Under the pieces are notes generated by a model. That model saw only the letters and a program-made list of their open reading frames with translations, had not been told where the DNA came from and did not search any database. The translations under genes were made by a program, and so were the position numbers. Below are positions 14,319-17,222 of a stretch of 17,222 nt of DNA, piece by piece (the stretch's first letter is position 1; every line of letters begins with the position of its first letter). This DNA comes from an uncultured Christensenella sp. (GTDB taxonomy: Bacteria; Bacillota; Clostridia; Christensenellales; DTU072). The stretch is from positions 1 to 17,222 of the forward strand of contig CAJLYQ010000044.1 in assembly GCA_905210905.1 (NCBI GenBank). Direction: 5' to 3'.

Positions 14319-16139
14319 TTACGCTTCCTCCTTAATCTGAGAATCGTACACTTCTTTGTAAATAACGCTCCGAGCCATAAGTTCTTCGTGCGTGCCGACG
14401 TCGCTTATCTTGCCGCCGTCCATTACGATTATTTTGTCCGCGTCCATTACCGACGCTATTCTCTGCGCTATTATTATTTTGGTTATATGAGGTATCTGTT
14501 CGCGGAACGCTCTGCGGATTTCCGCGTCCGTTCTCGTGTCTACCGCGCTCGTCGAATCGTCCAAAATAAGGATTTTGGGGTTCTTAAGTAACGCTCTTGC
14601 GATACACAAACGCTGTCTTTGACCACCGCTGACGTTCGTTCCGCCTTGCTCTATGTACGTGTCGTAGCCGTCGGGAAAACTTTCGATAAACCCGTCCGCG
14701 CACGCCAAAGTCGCCGCGTGTTTTATCTGCTCGTCGGTAGCGTTTTTATCCCCCCAACGCAGGTTTTCTTTTATCGTTCCGCTGAACAAAAGGTTCTTTT
14801 GCAGTACCATCGAAACAGCGTCGCGAAGCAAAGTTACGTCGTAATCCCGTACGTCTTTTCCGCCTACGAATACTTCCCCTTCGGTCGCGTCGTAAAGCCT
14901 GGGAATAAGTTGTACGAGGCTGGTTTTCGACGAACCCGTACCGCCGATAACGCCCACCGTTTCGCCGCTTTTTATCGTAAGGTTTATCCCCTCGAGCGCG
15001 TTGCGTTCCGCCTTGTCGGAATACTTAAAACTTACGTTGTCGAAAACGATACTGCCGTCGGATACGGTTTTTTCCGCGTTGTCGGGAGAAACGATCGTGC
15101 TTTTTTCTTCAAGCACTTCGTAAAGTCTTTTCGACGATTCCACCGCCATCGTGCACATAACGAATATCATCGAGAGCATCATAAGCGAAGAAAGCGTTTG
15201 CATCGAGTAAGTGATAAGACTGGTAAGTTCGCCTATCTGAATCTGATCGCCGAGCGGATGGATTTCCCCGATAATGATAAGTCCGCCGACGAAAATAACC
15301 GTGAGCATTACGACGTACATTACGCCCATCATAAGCGGATTCGACAAAGCGATTATCTTTTCCGCCTTGGTAAAATCATTTTTTATGTCTTCGCTCGCCG
15401 CGGCAAACTTCTTCTTTTCGTAGTCTTCTCTTACGTACGCCTTAACTACGCGCATCGCTTTGACGTTTTCTTGAACCGACTCGTTCATCTTGTCGTATTT
15501 TTTGAAAACTTTGTTAAAAATCGGTATAACTTTCGCAAAAATGAATATTCCGCCGAAAAGCATTACCAACATAAGTCCTAAACTTATAAGCGATATGCTC
15601 ACGCTTATTTGGAAAGACATCACAAGGGATATTATCAGCATAAGCGGAGAACGTATGCCTACCCTTATAAGCATCATATACGCGTTTTGTACGTTGGTTA
15701 TGTCCGTGGTAAGCCTTGTAACCAGTCCCGGCGCGCTGAACTTGTCAATGTTGGCAAAAGAAAACGTTTGTACGTTGTAGTAAACGTCTTTACGCAGGTT
15801 CTTCGCAAACCCGGCGCTTGCCGTAGCAACCGTTTTGCCCGCCATCGCTCCGCAGAACAAACTGAGAAACGCCAGCACGATCAGTATGACGCCCTGAAAA
15901 ATTATGGAATTGAGCGCGCTCCCTTCCGCAAGCGTCATCATCGCCTCTTCTATATAATGTATAATACCCACACTCTGCGACGCCGCGCCGTCTATGCGCT
16001 GTATCGTGTTTATCATACTCGAAGTAAACAGCGGCAAAACGCACTCTATCAAAACTTCGAACACGATAAGTATCGGCGTGAGTATGCTCTCTTTCTTGTA
16101 CTCTCTTACACACTTCGCCAGTCTTTTGATCACTTTCAT
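14319..16139 (-). CDS. ABC exporter half-transporter, subunit with degenerate ATPase site
   Basis: The 606-residue protein has six predicted membrane helices (about 15-345) and an ATPase domain (about 362-606). Walker A is GGTGSSKTS (399-407), with Ser404 replacing the last conserved Gly. The Q-loop is Gln447 and the signature VSGGQ (503-507) is intact. Walker B is ILILDD (523-528), with Asp528 in place of the catalytic Glu, and the H-loop position is Gln559 in IAQR instead of His. By family knowledge these substitutions mark the non-catalytic nucleotide site of heterodimeric exporters. Its intact signature would complete the active site of the partner encoded 2 nt downstream. The ATG at 16139 is 30 nt after the marR stop and preceded by a GAAGGA-type ribosome binding site. 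Full length; no sign of decay, so the changes look functional rather than degenerative. Confidence 0.93.
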   Translation of the reverse strand: MKVIKRLAKCVREYKKESILTPILIVFEVLIECVLPLFTSSMINTIQRIDGAASQSVGIIHYIEEAMMTLAEGSALNSIIFQGVILIVLAFLSLFCGAMAGKTVATASAGFAKNLRKDVYYNVQTFSFANIDKFSAPGLVTRLTTDITNVQNAYMMLIRVGIRSPLMLIISLVMSFQISVSISLISLGLMLVMLFGGIFIFAKVIPIFNKVFKKYDKMNESVQENVKAMRVVKAYVREDYEKKKFAAASEDIKNDFTKAEKIIALSNPLMMGVMYVVMLTVIFVGGLIIIGEIHPLGDQIQIGELTSLITYSMQTLSSLMMLSMIFVMCTMAVESSKRLYEVLEEKSTIVSPDNAEKTVSDGSIVFDNVSFKYSDKAERNALEGINLTIKSGETVGVIGGTGSSKTSLVQLIPRLYDATEGEVFVGGKDVRDYDVTLLRDAVSMVLQKNLLFSGTIKENLRWGDKNATDEQIKHAATLACADGFIESFPDGYDTYIEQGGTNVSGGQRQRLCIARALLKNPKILILDDSTSAVDTRTDAEIRRAFREQIPHITKIIIAQRIASVMDADKIIVMDGGKISDVGTHEELMARSVIYKEVYDSQIKEEA

Positions 16140-16169
16140 CGTTCTCTATCCTTCTTCCTTATATATACT

Positions 16170-16613
16170 TTATTTGTTTTCACCCGAAAATAACAGTTTT
16201 CGTAAAAGATCGGCCATAGCCGCTTTCTCTTCTTCGCTAAGCACGACCGTCGCTTTCTCGTCAATAACCGAAAGCATCTCCTTTATACGACACGCCTTGT
16301 CTTCCCCCTTTTCCGTAAGCGTCAGAAAATACTCCCGCCCGTCGCACGGGTTAGACTTCTTCTCGATTAAACCGTTCTTTACCATATTGTTTATCAAACT
16401 CGTCACGGACGGCCCCTTGATCTTCATTATGGAACGAACGGATTTTAAGTTGACGTCCTTGCCCGAATTCTCTTTAAGAAACCCCAAAACTATCATCTGC
16501 GGAAAACTTATCCCCTCTCTCCGCAATATCTCTTCCTTAGCAAGAAACATCTTATGATTAACTTCGTGCAAAAGATACACTATAGAATCGTATCTCTCTT
16601 CCCCGTCCGTCAT
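16170..16613 (-). CDS. MarR-family transcriptional regulator of the exporter operon
   Basis: The 147-residue protein has the MarR layout: an N-terminal dimerisation helix (about 8-33), a winged helix-turn-helix (about 36-105) with the recognition helix around KGPSVTSLINNMVKNGLI (66-83), a wing with the typical D-x-R (Asp91, Arg93) before YFLTLTEKG, and a C-terminal dimer helix. MarR proteins bind palindromic DNA as dimers and release it on binding small ligands. It is the first gene of the operon and is followed directly by the two exporter subunits, so autoregulation plus control of the exporter is the natural inference. The TTAG-NNNN-CTAA palindrome in its leader supports this. The ATG at 16613 is preceded by GGAGG with a 5-nt spacing. 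Conserved length; nothing unusual. Confidence 0.93.
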   Translation of the reverse strand: MTDGEERYDSIVYLLHEVNHKMFLAKEEILRREGISFPQMIVLGFLKENSGKDVNLKSVRSIMKIKGPSVTSLINNMVKNGLIEKKSNPCDGREYFLTLTEKGEDKACRIKEMLSVIDEKATVVLSEEEKAAMADLLRKLLFSGENK

Positions 16614-16636
16614 TCTCGCCTCCGTAAAAAAAATAA

Positions 16637-16648
16637 TTAGGTATCTAA
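16637..16648. promoter_or_regulatory. Probable MarR operator
   Basis: TTAGGTATCTAA fits the TTAG-NNNN-CTAA palindrome typical of SlyA/MarR-type operators (for example TTAGCAAGCTAA). It lies about 10 nt downstream of the transcription start predicted for the marR operon and upstream of its ribosome binding site, where a bound dimer would block transcription. Confidence 0.6.
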
Positions 16649-16664
16649 CTTTTTTGCTTTCACT

Positions 16665-16693
16665 GTTATATCATATCGATTTTTTAATGTCAA
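16665..16693 (-). promoter_or_regulatory. Sigma-A promoter of the marR-exporter operon
   Basis: On the minus strand TTGACA (16688-16693, perfect) and TATAAC (16665-16670, five of six) are separated by 17 bp. Transcription would start near 16658, giving a leader of about 45 nt that includes the operator palindrome and a GGAGG ribosome binding site. Confidence 0.82.
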
Positions 16694-16746
16694 CCAAAAA
16701 TTCACGGACGCGCGGATTAAGTCGCATTTTTTTCGATGATTTGTAA

Positions 16747-16764
16747 TTCGTTTAAGGAAACGAA
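16747..16764. repeat. Perfect inverted repeat upstream of the marR promoter
   Basis: TTCGTTT (16747-16753) and AAACGAA (16758-16764) are complementary with an AAGG loop. No T-run follows, so it is not a terminator. It lies about 54 bp upstream of the -35 box and could be a distal regulator site or chance structure. Confidence 0.35.
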
Positions 16765-16800
16765 ACCTCCTCGCCAATCTTTTAACGTCGAAAACCTTAC

Positions 16801-16898
16801 AAAAAAAACACCCCCGAATGAAGGCGCGTGTAAATAAAAGCGTTATCGTTTGCAAAGCAAACGGAAATACCGTTATACGCTACGGCGAAAAACGCTTT
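16801..16898 (-). other. Structured spacer, possible 3' end and terminator of the right-edge gene
   Basis: AAAGCGTT (16837-16844) pairs with AACGCTTT (16891-16898), enclosing the perfect hairpin CGTTTGC-AAA-GCAAACG (16847-16863). On the minus strand a weak GC-containing hairpin (roughly 16809-16830) is then followed by eight T (16801-16808), which would fit a Rho-independent end for the gene entering from the right. The final stem has internal G-G mismatches, so termination is uncertain. Confidence 0.4.
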
Positions 16899-16954
16899 CC
16901 TATCAAAACATTAAAATAGCAACCATTCTTTTTCTTCTCAGAATTACCGCCTTT

Positions 16955-17222
16955 TTAATCCCAAACGAAAACTTTTAATTGATAATATTTATCACTGCTT
17001 AACTCTACTCCACCTATTTTTCTCGGTAGTATGGACTCGATAGGCCACCAATAATGAGTTTCGCATTCTATCAAAACTACTTTTCCGATCGTTCCGTAAT
17101 AGGTCAAATTAAACTCTTCCGGTTTTGCTTTTGCGCCCTTTTGTGTTTGATTTACTTCGTAAGCAAAACTTGCTTTAATCGCTTTTTCCGTTTTTTCGTC
17201 GAGCGGCACCTCGGACGGTTCT
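16955..17222 (-). CDS. Uncharacterised protein, C-terminal 88 residues (5' end beyond the right edge)
   Basis: The frame is open from the right edge to a stop at 16955. A GTG at 17209 could start an 84-residue protein, but no Shine-Dalgarno sequence precedes it and the frame stays open upstream (EPSE before it). The visible part is therefore more likely the C-terminus of a longer protein. It has a helical segment (EKTEKAIKASFAYEVNQ), a Lys-rich link, and a beta-rich end with YYGTIGKVVLIECETHYWW and a final KVFVWD. The YYGT-x-x-x-VV-x pattern resembles short unnamed proteins, some of them secreted, seen in Clostridia; that is a recollection, not a search result. No function is proposed. Codon use is more A+T-rich than in the exporter operon. 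Confidence 0.65.
   Translation of the reverse strand, partial: EPSEVPLDEKTEKAIKASFAYEVNQTQKGAKAKPEEFNLTYYGTIGKVVLIECETHYWWPIESILPRKIGGVELSSDKYYQLKVFVWD

Noticed and set aside
16766..16771. AGGAGG on the minus strand in the marR upstream region
   Set aside because: The next ATG is nearly 40 nt away and opens only an 18-codon frame, so it does not support a gene.
16637..16855. 72-codon minus-strand ORF over the marR promoter
   Set aside because: It overlaps the promoter and operator, has no ribosome binding site before its ATG, and has a composition typical of spacer DNA.
16955..17209. Complete 84-residue gene starting at GTG 17209
   Set aside because: There is no Shine-Dalgarno sequence, and the frame remains open to the window edge, so a partial gene running to 17222 is the safer call.

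Overview
The window looks like a chromosomal segment of an uncultured, anaerobic, low-to-mid GC member of the Firmicutes/Clostridia. The pointers are consensus sigma-A promoters, GGAGG-type ribosome binding sites, a BspA-like giant surface lipoprotein, a MarR plus paired ABC exporter operon, and Clostridia-style intergenic palindromic repeats. A Christensenellales-like lineage is a guess from general resemblance only. No rRNA, tRNA, CRISPR array, transposase or phage gene was seen.

Layout, left to right. (1) Bases 1-361 hold the start of an uncharacterised minus-strand gene that runs off the left edge. (2) A short-chain dehydrogenase/reductase (444-1244, plus) diverges from it and converges on the next gene, with a shared bidirectional terminator at 1246-1275. 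(3) Bases 1295-10957 (minus) encode one 3220-residue lipoprotein. It has an N-terminal lipobox, an Ig-like segment, InlB-type B-repeat modules, three large blocks of BspA-type (LRR_5) leucine-rich repeats separated by further B-repeat-like spacers, and a C-terminal beta-rich tail. It has its own consensus promoter (11082-11110) and a leader of about 118 nt containing two perfect palindromes. (4) A small two-helix membrane protein of the YcxB-like type (11226-11831, minus) has a perfect consensus promoter whose -10 box ends only 6 nt before the ATG, so its mRNA is predicted to be leaderless. (5) Bases 11832-12342 are a gene-free region full of hairpins: a paired-hairpin palindromic repeat, a canonical G-quadruplex motif, a terminator hairpin, and a multi-stem structured element of about 155 nt. 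(6) Bases 12343-16613 (minus) form a marR - ABC - ABC operon encoding a MarR regulator and the two halves of a heterodimeric ABC exporter, one half with a clearly degenerate ATPase site. A TTAG-NNNN-CTAA palindrome lies just downstream of the predicted transcription start. (7) Bases 16955-17222 hold the C-terminal part of an uncharacterised minus-strand protein entering from the right edge.

Functionally the window combines a cell-surface adhesion or interaction protein with a self-regulated efflux system of the drug/toxic-compound exporter type. The SDR and the two edge genes cannot be tied to a pathway. No novel multi-gene system is evident. The signals most worth following are the structured intergenic element, the G-quadruplex motif that recurs at the left edge, the predicted leaderless gene, and the architecture of the giant lipoprotein.
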